A stretch of DNA of 15,263 nucleotides from an uncultured Oxalobacteraceae bacterium (GCA_946479255.1 CAMLFK010000108.1:1-15263), one strand, 5' to 3'. Positions 1 through 6,928 are shown, numbered from the stretch's first letter. Numbers and translations are program-made. The notes: generated by a model not told the origin, from the letters alone.

Positions 1-296
1 ACGTAGAGCGGCGAATACTGGTTGGCGCTGCGGTTGACGTGAATGCCGGCAACCGACTCAAGCACTTGGTCGAGGTCGGTGGCACCCATCGCGGCAATGT
101 CCTGGGAAGTGATCACCGAGGCCACCGCCGGGGCGCGGCGCAGCGATTGCTGGGTGCCGGTGGCAATGCTGACGCTGCTCTTGTCGCCATATACAAGGGT
201 GAGCTCGTCCTCTTCGCTGACTTGGGCGTGGACTACGTGGGCCTGGAGGACCAGCGTCAGCGCCAGGCTGAGCGGAAACATGCTCACGAATTTCAC
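1..296 (-). CDS. TonB-dependent receptor, N-terminal part (cut by window edge)
   Basis: This is the first 98 codons of an outer-membrane TonB-dependent receptor, a family that imports siderophores, cobalamin, sugars or other ligands with energy from TonB-ExbBD. Visible parts are a signal peptide (residues 1 to about 24, hydrophobic core LSLALTLVL, cleavage near VHA-Q), a possible TonB box around residues 31-37 (ELTLVYG), and the start of the plug domain (APAVASVITSQDI, then DLDQVLESVAGIHV), which is typical of the family. I chose the GTG at 296 because a GGGAG Shine-Dalgarno lies about eight bases upstream. GTG at 287 and ATG at 281 are in the same frame and possible. The barrel lies outside the window, so the ligand is unknown. 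The gene follows the ThDP/SDR/citrate-synthase-like operon on the same strand, but a promoter candidate in the gap suggests separate transcription. Confidence 0.85.
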   Translation of the reverse strand, partial: MKFVSMFPLSLALTLVLQAHVVHAQVSEEDELTLVYGDKSSVSIATGTQQSLRRAPAVASVITSQDIAAMGATDLDQVLESVAGIHVNRSANQYSPLY

Positions 297-359
297 AAAT
301 GGTCTCCCGTTATTGTCATAGGCAAAGAAGCAATGCCCGCCTATTTGTCTCGTAACCAT

Positions 360-387
360 ACTATACCCAAGGGCAGGCTGACAACAA
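360..387 (-). promoter_or_regulatory. Candidate sigma70 promoter for the TonB-dependent receptor gene
   Basis: On the minus strand TTGTTG (387-382) and TATAGT (365-360) are separated by 16 bases and lie about 65 bases upstream of the receptor start. An imperfect inverted repeat (ATGTCACA / TGTGGACAT, 387-410) abuts the -35 element and could be a regulator site. The call is by eye from consensus only. Confidence 0.4.
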
Positions 388-429
388 TGTCACATGTTTC
401 CTGTGGACATTTTTATCGATGTGGATTTT

Positions 430-1239
430 TTACATCGTTTGTCCGGGCCAAGCGCGCCGCGCCACGCCTTGGTAGCGTACATCCCGGCAGGGGGTGGGGA
501 ACAAGGTGCCCTCGGTGCGGTCTCGCGCCTCGATATAGCCTGGGGGCATACCGGCCAAGAACAGTGGCACCCTGAACATGTGAAACTCGGAAACACTGAA
601 ACCGAGGTCGGCGCACAGGGCTGAAGTCATGCCCGCGTAATTCATGCGCAAACGCGGGTTCTTTGCCAGCAACAGCTGCTCAGTTTCGAGCGCGATGCGC
701 AGGTGCTGGCCGTCACCCAGGCCAAGCCCTTGGGCCAGCGCCAGCAGCCATGGCAGGCGCTCGTCGCCCAGTTCGGGCGTAGGGCGGCCGAATCCGTAGA
801 TGCGCTTCTCCGCCGCCACCAGGTCGGCCAGCGCGACGTTTTGCTGCGTGGCGCGGCCGGCACGCAGGAAGAAATCGATCGCCTTGACGCCAGGCTGCCC
901 CCCGTAAATGCCGGCTTCCGACACTGCAAGCGCGGCCGAAATGGCCAGTGCCGGCGTGGTCCGGCTTGAGCCGCCCAGCGCGGCAACCCGGTTGTTCCAG
1001 ATGCGCGCATCCGGATAGCTGGTGTACACCAGAATGCCGTGCAGCAGTTCCAACTGGGCGGGGGTGAAGCGGCGCCCGGTGATGCCGAACAGGTAAAGTT
1101 CCACCCAGTCCAGATGGCGCAGGTCGGCATGCAGGTCGTGGCCGCGGAATACCGCATGGCTGCCGATGAAGGCCGCCCCCATCTTGCTCTTGATGTGTCC
1201 AACGTGCTGCTCCAGCAGCTCTGGTCCATGTGCGCTCAT
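430..1239 (-). CDS. Citrate-synthase-fold protein B (citryl-CoA-lyase-like), catalytic residues not conserved
   Basis: This 269-residue protein resembles the short citrate synthase/citryl-CoA lyase branch, which is clearly shorter than ordinary citrate synthase (about 370-430 residues). Family landmarks are present but altered. The HGG motif of the first catalytic histidine reads YGGQ (Tyr112). The GFGH motif reads GFGRP (Arg152). The N-x-D-G motif of the catalytic aspartate reads NYAG (Ala202), followed by the expected DLGF (211-214). Normal citrate-synthase or citryl-CoA-lyase chemistry is therefore doubtful. It may be a structural partner of the upstream citrate-synthase-like protein or an enzyme with other chemistry. 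Its ATG overlaps the stop of that gene (ATGA, 1236-1239), implying translational coupling. It is the last gene of a four-gene operon. The fold assignment is fairly secure; the function is unknown. Confidence 0.8.
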   Translation of the reverse strand: MSAHGPELLEQHVGHIKSKMGAAFIGSHAVFRGHDLHADLRHLDWVELYLFGITGRRFTPAQLELLHGILVYTSYPDARIWNNRVAALGGSSRTTPALAISAALAVSEAGIYGGQPGVKAIDFFLRAGRATQQNVALADLVAAEKRIYGFGRPTPELGDERLPWLLALAQGLGLGDGQHLRIALETEQLLLAKNPRLRMNYAGMTSALCADLGFSVSEFHMFRVPLFLAGMPPGYIEARDRTEGTLFPTPCRDVRYQGVARRAWPGQTM

Positions 1240-2012
1240 TCGGCCACCTCAATCGTATAGAAGGGAAAGCTGCGAAACCCCGACTGGCCTTGTTCCAGCG
1301 CGTGGGCCGCGGCGCCGGGAAGGCGCAGCAGCAGGAACAGCATTTCGCCTTGCTGGGCGGTAAAGCCGAGTTCATGCAGGGCGCAAGCGGCCACCCCGCT
1401 CATGGCCAGCGGCAGGCCGGCGGCCAGTTCGAGGGCGCCGCGCTGCGCCAACAGCCAGTCAAGCTGGGCACCGGGCGCCAGGCTGGCGAGGCATTCCAGG
1501 GTCTGACGCACGATGGTGGTACAGGACTGCCCATGCGGATCGAAACCGGCCGCGTGTTGGGGTGTGGGCCAAATGCTGGCTTCATCAAGGGGCGCGCACG
1601 CCAGCTGGGCCTGCCACAGCGCCAGGTCGCTGGCGCAGCGTTCCCAGACCTGCATGGCCAGAAACACTTCGCGCGCGCCGCCGTTGCTGCCCGCGCCCAC
1701 CGCCAGGGCGGCCGACAAGGTGGCGGCGGCGGTCGAACCGGCCACACCGCCGCACATGGCGGCATGTACCGAGGCATCGCGCGGACCGGGATTGGCCAGG
1801 GCCACGGCAAGCGCTTCGAGCAGGGCCTCCTGGCCTGGCGACGGGGCTTCGCCGCGCAGCAGCAGGAACAGCATCGATGCCCAGCCGGCACGGCCCAGCA
1901 TTGCGCCGTACACGTCGTAGCCGTGGCAATATGCCGCGCGGGTGGCAAACGCGTTGTCCGGCTCGGGTTCTTCTTCCCAGATGCGGGTATGGATCAGATT
2001 GGCGTCGTTCAT
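1236..2012 (-). CDS. Citrate-synthase-fold protein A (citryl-CoA-lyase-like), catalytic residues not conserved
   Basis: This 258-residue protein is a distant relative of its downstream neighbour and of the citryl-CoA lyase/citrate synthase family. The best landmarks are the SAALAVGAGSNGGA segment (about 100-113), HELGF (213-217) and RLPGAAAHALEQ (230-241), the last close to the RLPGWxAHxxE segment of the family. At the first catalytic histidine it has Asn110 (NGGA for HGGA). In the GFGH region it reads GFDPH, with no histidine at the aligned site although His160 is one residue further. The catalytic aspartate position carries Ser205 (AMSG). Loss of the triad in both members of a coupled pair argues for a heteromeric complex with a changed role (inference). 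The start is 16 bases after the SDR stop, with GGAA and AAGAAG as possible ribosome-binding sequence in that gap. Confidence 0.75.
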   Translation of the reverse strand: MNDANLIHTRIWEEEPEPDNAFATRAAYCHGYDVYGAMLGRAGWASMLFLLLRGEAPSPGQEALLEALAVALANPGPRDASVHAAMCGGVAGSTAAATLSAALAVGAGSNGGAREVFLAMQVWERCASDLALWQAQLACAPLDEASIWPTPQHAAGFDPHGQSCTTIVRQTLECLASLAPGAQLDWLLAQRGALELAAGLPLAMSGVAACALHELGFTAQQGEMLFLLLRLPGAAAHALEQGQSGFRSFPFYTIEVAE

Positions 2013-2028
2013 CGCTTCTTGCTATTCC

Positions 2029-2811
2029 TCAGGCCAGGCAAACGTGGGTCATGCCGCCATCAACGACGATCTCTTCACCCACGACGTAGGCGGCATCGTC
2101 GCTGGCCAGGAACAGGGCTACCTTGGCCACTTCTTCCGGCGAGCCGAAACGCTTGATCGGCGAGCGGGCGCGGATGTCCGCGTGGATCGCGGCCACGCGC
2201 TCGGCCGGCAATTTCAAGCGCTGGAAGGCGTTCGTGTCGATCGGTCCCGGACTGATGGCATTGACGCGTATGCCACGCTCGATCAGGGCCAGCCCGAGCG
2301 ACTGCACCAGCGAACGCAAAGCCGCCTTGCTGGCACCATACACACTAAAGTTGGGCGTGCCGGTCTGGTTGGTGATCGAGGTGGTGACGATCACCGAGGC
2401 GCCAGGGGCCATCAGTGGCAGGGCTTTCTGGATGGTGAAGAAGCTGGCCTTGAAGTTCAGGCCGACGATGGCGTCGAATTGTTCTTCGGTGACCTGCTCG
2501 AATGGCGCGGGGCGCGACAGGCCTGCGTTCAGAAACAGCACGTCGATACGACCGAAACGCTCCTTGACCTGGGCGATCAGGACGTCGATCTGTTCCAGAC
2601 TGCCGGCTTCGCTTTTCAATACCAGCGCAGCTTCGCCAAGTTCGGCGCTCGCCGCAGTCAAGCCCTCTTCATCGCGGCCGGTAACGATTACCCGCGCGCC
2701 CTGTTCGATGAACAGTTTGGCGCTGGCCAGGCCGATACCGTTCGAGCCGCCGGTGATCAGTGCGATTTTTCCTTCAAGTCGTTTGGAGGTCGAATTCACA
2801 GGCCGGTTCAC
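2029..2811 (-). CDS. SDR family NAD(P)-dependent oxidoreductase
   Basis: This is a classical short-chain dehydrogenase/reductase of 260 residues. The sequence shows the nucleotide-binding TGGSNGIG (20-27), NAG (95-97), catalytic Ser145, Tyr158 and Lys162 in the YGASK motif, the SPGPIDT segment (187-193), and the C-terminal VVDGGMTH. Arg46 after the second strand (TGRDEEG) favours NADP(H), though this is only a hint. It reduces or oxidises a carbonyl/hydroxyl group. In this operon the likely substrate is the product of the preceding ThDP enzyme (inference). Translation starts at a GTG whose bases overlap the TGA of the ThDP gene (GTGA), so the two are coupled. It is followed after 16 bases by the first citrate-synthase-like gene. 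The exact substrate cannot be told from the sequence. Confidence 0.92.
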   Translation of the reverse strand: MNRPVNSTSKRLEGKIALITGGSNGIGLASAKLFIEQGARVIVTGRDEEGLTAASAELGEAALVLKSEAGSLEQIDVLIAQVKERFGRIDVLFLNAGLSRPAPFEQVTEEQFDAIVGLNFKASFFTIQKALPLMAPGASVIVTTSITNQTGTPNFSVYGASKAALRSLVQSLGLALIERGIRVNAISPGPIDTNAFQRLKLPAERVAAIHADIRARSPIKRFGSPEEVAKVALFLASDDAAYVVGEEIVVDGGMTHVCLA

Positions 2812-4736
2812 AGTCCATCTCCCAGCACGCGCATGCGGGCATTCATCGGCGGGATCTCTTCGCCATCGATGCGCACGTCGATCAGGGTCGGACCTTTGCG
2901 GGCGCAGATTTCGGCGATGTCCAGCGCGGCCATGTCGGCCGGCGACTCGATGATGTGGCCGTGCGCGCCCATGGCCTGGGCCATCAGGGCGAAATTGGTG
3001 CGCGGCAGTTCAAAGCCGATCTGCTCGGCCCCGCCCAGGCGCTGGCCGTGCTTGACCATGCCCAGCGCGGCATCGTTGAGCACCACGAAGATCACGTTCA
3101 TCTGTTCGGCCACGGCGCTGGAAATCTCCTGGCCGCTCATCAGCATGCTGCCGTCGCCGGTAATGCACACCACCGGCACGTCGGGGTTGGCGGCGGCGGT
3201 GCCGACCGCCGCGCCGATCGCCCAGCCCATCGGGGCGAAGTGGGTGGTCAGGCGCAGCCAGCCGCCCGGACTCTGGCGCAGGCCCATGTCGCGCTTGCGT
3301 TCGCCCAGGCGGCGCTCGGCCACGCGGCGGTCTTGCGGCTGCAGGTAGTGGGTGGCCCAGGCCACGCTATTGCCGGCGTCGGCCAGGTAGCGGGTGGTGG
3401 GCGGGAACAGTTTGGACAGCTCGCGCATCAGGCGCTGCGGCTTGATCGGCACGGCCTCGCTGGTGAAGGCTTCGGGCGCGGCCATGATGCTTTCCGGCTC
3501 CCACTTCGGGCTGTTCCGCAGGCGCGCGATGCGGCGCCGCTCGAACGCCACTTCGGCGCCGCCGGAGGGCTGCTGGGCGCGTTCGACCAGGCGGTTGAAG
3601 ATCGAGCTGATCGAGCCGCGCATGTGGAACTGGGCCATCGGGGTGCGCGCCAGGTGCTCTTCGGATTCGTCGATGTGGACCAGGCGCTCGTTGAGCAGGC
3701 TGTCGCACCATCCGCCGGTATTCCATTCGCCCATGCTGGTGCCGACCGCGAGGATCAGGTCGACCGAGTCGTCGCGCAGTGCAGCTTCAGCCGAGGCGTG
3801 GCCGCCGAAGCCGAACACGCCGCGAAACAGCGGGTGCTGCGGGCTGACCAGTCCCTTGCCGTCCGGGGTGGTGACGAAGGTGGCGCCCTTCATGGCGGCA
3901 AATTGCAGGATCGAGTGGATCGACTCGCCGCAGCCGCCGCCGATCAGGAGCATCACGTTGCGGCACTGGCCCAGCATGGCGCGCAGGGTATCGATGGCAT
4001 CGTTGTCAACCAGCGCGTGCGGACGCAGCAGGGTGCGCAGGTCGTAGGTCGGGGCTCTCAGGCCGCTGTCGGCGCGGAAGATGTCGAGCGGGACCGACAG
4101 GTGCACCGGCCCGCGCGGGGTACGGGTTGCATGTTGCAGTGCGGTAACGAGCTTCGATTCCATCTGGGCTGGGTGCGAAACTAGCGAATTGTAACGGGTG
4201 CAATGACGGAACATGCCCAGTACGTCGATGCCGGTGCAGGTCGATTCCTGCAGGGTGTGCTTGCCGAACGAGGGCAGGGCCGGCTGGCCGGTCAGCACCA
4301 GCATCGGCACGTCGTTGCCGTAGGCGGTGGCGACGGCGGTGATCAGGTTGGTCGCGCCGGGACCGGAGGTGGCCATGCAGACCCCGACCTTGCCGGTTTC
4401 ACGGGCATAGCCGTCGGCCATGAAGGCGGCCCCGGCTTCGTGGCGCGCGACCACGTGGCGCAGTTTGCCGCCGCGGCGCTGGTTGCGCGCGATGGCGTTA
4501 TAGAAGGGCTCGATGGCTCCGCCCGGTACGCCAAAGCAATAGTCGATGCCCAGCTGCTCGAGGTAAGCGATGGTCAGGTCGGCCATGTCCATGCCCGGGC
4601 CGACCGGGATGGCGGGTGCGGCCGGCTGGACTGCCTGAGCTGGGGCGGTGACGGTGAACTGGCGAAGGAATTCCGGTGCGAACGTATCGAGCATATTGTC
4701 TATAAACCTTTTGAGCTGGGCCGCGTGGGCAGCCAT
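2808..4736 (-). CDS. Thiamine-diphosphate-dependent enzyme, acetolactate-synthase-like
   Basis: This 642-residue protein has the three domains of the acetolactate synthase/pyruvate-oxidase-type ThDP enzymes. The N-terminal pyrimidine-binding domain (about 49-220) has FGVPGG, the activating glutamate Glu100 in RHEAGAAFMADGYAR, and TSGPGATN (123-130). A central domain follows (about 240-385). The C-terminal diphosphate-binding domain has GDGS (527-530) and the metal ligand region LND (553-555). Such enzymes decarboxylate a 2-keto acid and transfer the acyl unit to an acceptor. The substrates here are not evident. Residues 1 to about 48 form an Ala/Pro-rich extension before the first domain, and about 465-498 is an Arg-rich segment. 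No small regulatory subunit gene is adjacent, unlike housekeeping acetolactate synthase. ATG at 4694 (residue 15) is an alternative start, and neither start has a strong Shine-Dalgarno. It is the first gene of a four-gene operon. Confidence 0.88.
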   Translation of the reverse strand: MAAHAAQLKRFIDNMLDTFAPEFLRQFTVTAPAQAVQPAAPAIPVGPGMDMADLTIAYLEQLGIDYCFGVPGGAIEPFYNAIARNQRRGGKLRHVVARHEAGAAFMADGYARETGKVGVCMATSGPGATNLITAVATAYGNDVPMLVLTGQPALPSFGKHTLQESTCTGIDVLGMFRHCTRYNSLVSHPAQMESKLVTALQHATRTPRGPVHLSVPLDIFRADSGLRAPTYDLRTLLRPHALVDNDAIDTLRAMLGQCRNVMLLIGGGCGESIHSILQFAAMKGATFVTTPDGKGLVSPQHPLFRGVFGFGGHASAEAALRDDSVDLILAVGTSMGEWNTGGWCDSLLNERLVHIDESEEHLARTPMAQFHMRGSISSIFNRLVERAQQPSGGAEVAFERRRIARLRNSPKWEPESIMAAPEAFTSEAVPIKPQRLMRELSKLFPPTTRYLADAGNSVAWATHYLQPQDRRVAERRLGERKRDMGLRQSPGGWLRLTTHFAPMGWAIGAAVGTAAANPDVPVVCITGDGSMLMSGQEISSAVAEQMNVIFVVLNDAALGMVKHGQRLGGAEQIGFELPRTNFALMAQAMGAHGHIIESPADMAALDIAEICARKGPTLIDVRIDGEEIPPMNARMRVLGDGL

Positions 4737-4996
4737 GAATTTATCTTAAAGAGTGACTGATTGCTAATTAATATTTCTACACGGAATTGTAGCTTAATCT
4801 ACGGAAATTGCGAGAGTTTTTGATAGATTCGAGATGGAAATATTCTATTTTGAACAAAATTTTTGCGCATATACAACACGGATTTTCTGCGCTGCAACAA
4901 AAGGCTTGAAAACGATACCATGGGGAAATGGAGACGTATCCAAGAGGCAATTTCTTGTGCCGAGGGATGCGGGAGAGGAGGCGGAAGACGTGCAAA
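4737..4996. other. AT-rich intergenic leader between aminotransferase terminator and ThDP operon
   Basis: About 260 bases hold no credible gene, and the composition is visibly more AT-rich than the flanking coding DNA. On the minus strand this is the 5' region of the ThDP operon. It contains two promoter-like sets: TTGCAG (4897-4892) with TATATG (4873-4868) at 18 bases, and a TACAAT -10 (4791-4786) without a convincing -35. A short inverted repeat GTAG-ATTAAG-CTAC overlaps the latter. The long leader leaves room for regulator binding. Open frames here are only extensions of shadow frames. Confidence 0.5.
4868..4897 (-). promoter_or_regulatory. Candidate promoter of the ThDP/SDR/citrate-synthase-like operon
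   Basis: On the minus strand TTGCAG (4897-4892) is separated by 18 bases from TATATG (4873-4868). It lies about 130 bases upstream of the ThDP start. The TACAAT at 4791-4786 is a rival -10. This is visual consensus matching only. Confidence 0.3.
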
Positions 4997-5025
4997 TACA
5001 AAAACGCCCGGACTGGCCGGGCGTT
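4997..5025 (-). terminator. Rho-independent terminator of the aminotransferase gene
   Basis: A perfect 9-bp stem AACGCCCGG / CCGGGCGTT (5003-5011 with 5017-5025) encloses a 5-base loop. Read on the minus strand it is followed by GTTTTTGTA, so it is oriented to stop transcription from the aminotransferase gene ending at 5064. Confidence 0.85.
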
Positions 5026-5063
5026 CTGGGTAGTACGAGAGTATGTGTTTACATCAAGTGTGC

Positions 5064-6257
5064 TTACATCTGCGCTTTGATCAGCTGGCCGAGAATGGCC
5101 ACGCCTTCGCGGATGCGGTCCGGCGGCACTGTCACGAAGGACAGGCGCAGGGTGTTGGTCTCGGCCTCGTTCGCATAGAAGGATTTGCCCGGCACGAAGG
5201 CCACCTTGGCGGCAATCGCCTGGTCCAGCAAGGCCATCGAGTCGATATGCTTGGGCAGGGTCACCCAGATGAACATGCCGCCTTCCGGACGGGTCCAGGT
5301 AACGCCTTCCGGGAAATTGGCAGACATCGCTTCCAGCATGACCTGGCACTGGTTCGAATACAGCGCGCGGATCTTCGGAATGTGGCCATCCAGGAAGCCG
5401 TCCTTGATCACCTCGTGCACCACCATCTGGGTCAGCGTGGCGGTGTGCAGGTCGGCCGCCTGCTTGGCCATCTCGAGGCGGCGTACCAGCGGCAGCGGCG
5501 CCACCACATAGCCCAGGCGGATGCCCGGCGTGAGCACCTTGGAGAACGAGCCCATATAAATGACGCCATCCGGATTCATGTTGAGCATCTTGGGCAGCGG
5601 CTCGCCCTTGTAGCTCAGCGAACCGTAAGGATCGTCCTCGATCAGCGGCAAGCCGTGGCGCGCGCAGGTCTCGACCAGTTCCTGGCGGCGCTCGATCGAC
5701 AGGCTGCGCCCGGTCGGGTTCTGGAAGTTCGGCAGCGCGTACAGCATGCGCGCGCCTTCAGCGACGGCGTCGACCGAGGACGGCACCAGGCCGTGGTCGT
5801 CGGTCTGGACCGAGCGGAATTCCGGACGGTACACCGAGAACGCCTGCAGCGCGCCCAGGTAGCTCGGGGTTTCCACCAGCACGCGGCTGCCTTCGTCGAT
5901 CATCACCTTGCCCAGCAGGTCGAGCGCCTGCTGCGAGCCGGAGGTCATCAGGATCTGTTCAGGCAGGATGCGGCCGGCCGCGGTCGACAGGTTGTTGGCG
6001 ATCCACTCGCGCAGCGGCGGGAAACCGTCGGTCGGGCCGTATTGCAGCGCAACCTTGCCTTTCTCGGACAATACCTTGTCGAAGGCCGCTTTCATTTCCT
6101 CGACCGGGAAGGTCTCCGGCGACGGCAGGCCGCCGGCGAAGGAGATGATATCCGGGCGCTGCGTGACTTTCAGGATCTCGCGGATCACCGAGCTTTGCAT
6201 TTGTTCTGCGCGCTCCGAAAAACGCCACTCGATCGGATTAATATTGTCTAATTTCAT
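5064..6257 (-). CDS. PLP-dependent aminotransferase, class I/II (2-aminoadipate aminotransferase-like)
   Basis: This is a 397-residue fold-type I aminotransferase. Visible motifs are FAGGLPSPETFP near the N-terminus, LQYGPTDGFPPLREW (71-85), NPTG (180-183), the cofactor-contacting Asp208 and Tyr211 in EDDPYG, the Schiff-base Lys240 in GSFSKVLTPGIRLGY, and the substrate-carboxylate Arg371 in LRLSF. The pattern matches the LysN/2-aminoadipate and MocR-like aminotransferase group, which moves amino groups between amino acids and 2-oxoglutarate. The substrate range is broad in this group and cannot be fixed here. It lies downstream of ridA on the same strand with a 132-base gap carrying a TATAAT -10 box, so it probably has its own promoter, and it is closed by a strong terminator. 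The start ATG has only a weak Shine-Dalgarno (GAG). Confidence 0.92.
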   Translation of the reverse strand: MKLDNINPIEWRFSERAEQMQSSVIREILKVTQRPDIISFAGGLPSPETFPVEEMKAAFDKVLSEKGKVALQYGPTDGFPPLREWIANNLSTAAGRILPEQILMTSGSQQALDLLGKVMIDEGSRVLVETPSYLGALQAFSVYRPEFRSVQTDDHGLVPSSVDAVAEGARMLYALPNFQNPTGRSLSIERRQELVETCARHGLPLIEDDPYGSLSYKGEPLPKMLNMNPDGVIYMGSFSKVLTPGIRLGYVVAPLPLVRRLEMAKQAADLHTATLTQMVVHEVIKDGFLDGHIPKIRALYSNQCQVMLEAMSANFPEGVTWTRPEGGMFIWVTLPKHIDSMALLDQAIAAKVAFVPGKSFYANEAETNTLRLSFVTVPPDRIREGVAILGQLIKAQM

Positions 6258-6298
6258 GAAGGTCTCACAGAAGAAAGGGGCTGCGTCGGTACGCCGCC

Positions 6299-6327
6299 AT
6301 TATAGAGCACGCTGGATAAGCGGCCCA
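6299..6327 (-). promoter_or_regulatory. Candidate promoter of the aminotransferase gene
   Basis: A perfect TATAAT lies at 6304-6299 on the minus strand, about 40 bases upstream of the aminotransferase start. With a 17-base spacer the -35 would be TGGGCC (6327-6322), which is poor, so the promoter may be weak or need an activator. Confidence 0.45.
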
Positions 6328-6332
6328 GCAAG

Positions 6333-6355
6333 GATGGCGTTGGGTAAACGCCATC
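6333..6355 (-). terminator. Hairpin after ridA, possible terminator without a U-tract
   Basis: A perfect 9-bp stem GATGGCGTT / AACGCCATC encloses a 5-base loop. It lies 34 bases beyond the ridA stop codon, reading on the minus strand. No T-run follows on either strand, so intrinsic termination is uncertain. It could be a 3'-end-stabilising or attenuating hairpin ahead of the aminotransferase gene. Confidence 0.35.
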
Positions 6356-6389
6356 GGCCAAAGAATATGTTGCCTAGGAAGCAAAACTT

Positions 6390-6851
6390 TTAGGCGACTT
6401 CCACAATCATCTCGATTTCGACGCAGGCGCCGCGCGGGATCTGCGCCACGCCGAAGGCCGAGCGCGCGTGCTTGCCGGCATCGCCGAACACTTCGCCCAG
6501 CAGTTCCGAGCAACCATTGGTCACCAGGTGGTGATCGGTAAAGTCCGGGGTGGAATTGACCAGGCACATGACCTTGACGATGCGCTTGACCTTGTTGAGA
6601 TCGCCGCCGCAGGCTTCCTGCAGGGTGCTGATCAGGTCGATGGTGGTGACCCGCGCCGCCTTCTGGCCTTCCTCGGTGCTGACATTCTTGCCCAGCTGGC
6701 CGGTGATGACGGAACCGTCCGCATGCTTGGGCAGGTGGCCGGAGATAAACACCAGGTTGCCCGTCTGCACGTACATGACATAGGCGGCCACCGGCGCCGC
6801 CGGGGTATTGAGCGTGATGTTGAGCGACTTGAGTTTTTCGTAGACGGACAT
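6390..6851 (-). CDS. RidA family protein (YjgF/YER057c/UK114), 2-iminobutanoate/2-iminopropanoate deaminase type
   Basis: This 153-residue RidA-family protein is longer than the roughly 130-residue canonical RidA. The fold is recognisable from GNLVFISGHLP (31-41), VTTIDLISTLQEACGGDLNKVKRIVKV (split family core), and the C-terminal ARSAFGVAQIPRG and VEIEMIVEVA. Arg130 aligns with the arginine required for imine hydrolysis in RidA, and a glutamate follows in VEIE (Glu145/Glu147). RidA proteins hydrolyse reactive enamine/imine intermediates released by PLP enzymes such as threonine/serine dehydratase. That fits the aminotransferase on one side and the dehydratase remnant on the other. An AGGA Shine-Dalgarno about seven bases upstream supports the ATG at 6851, and a longer open frame upstream is not used. 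Confidence 0.9.
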   Translation of the reverse strand: MSVYEKLKSLNITLNTPAAPVAAYVMYVQTGNLVFISGHLPKHADGSVITGQLGKNVSTEEGQKAARVTTIDLISTLQEACGGDLNKVKRIVKVMCLVNSTPDFTDHHLVTNGCSELLGEVFGDAGKHARSAFGVAQIPRGACVEIEMIVEVA

Positions 6852-6928
6852 GGTTTTCCTGCGTTGGTGGAGTAAGGGAGTTGTCGATACTGACAAAAGC
6901 ATATTGTACGTGGGCCGGGTCTGGCTTC

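Noticed and set aside
417..437. CGATGT/ACATCG hairpin at the stop codon of citrate-synthase-like gene B as an operon terminator
   Set aside because: Only six base pairs with a 9-base loop, overlapping the stop codon, and followed by A-rich rather than T-rich sequence in the direction of transcription.
1942..3348. Long plus-strand open frame of 468 codons opposite the SDR and ThDP genes
   Set aside because: It is antisense to well-supported genes, has the composition of a GC-rich shadow frame, and shows no recognisable domain.
2760..4184. 474-codon plus-strand frame opposite the ThDP gene
   Set aside because: It is antisense, of repetitive His/Gly/Ala/Gln composition, and without a ribosome-binding site.
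4777..5349. 190-codon minus-strand frame across the aminotransferase end and intergenic region
   Set aside because: It crosses the terminator and has no family features; it is an out-of-frame extension of the aminotransferase.
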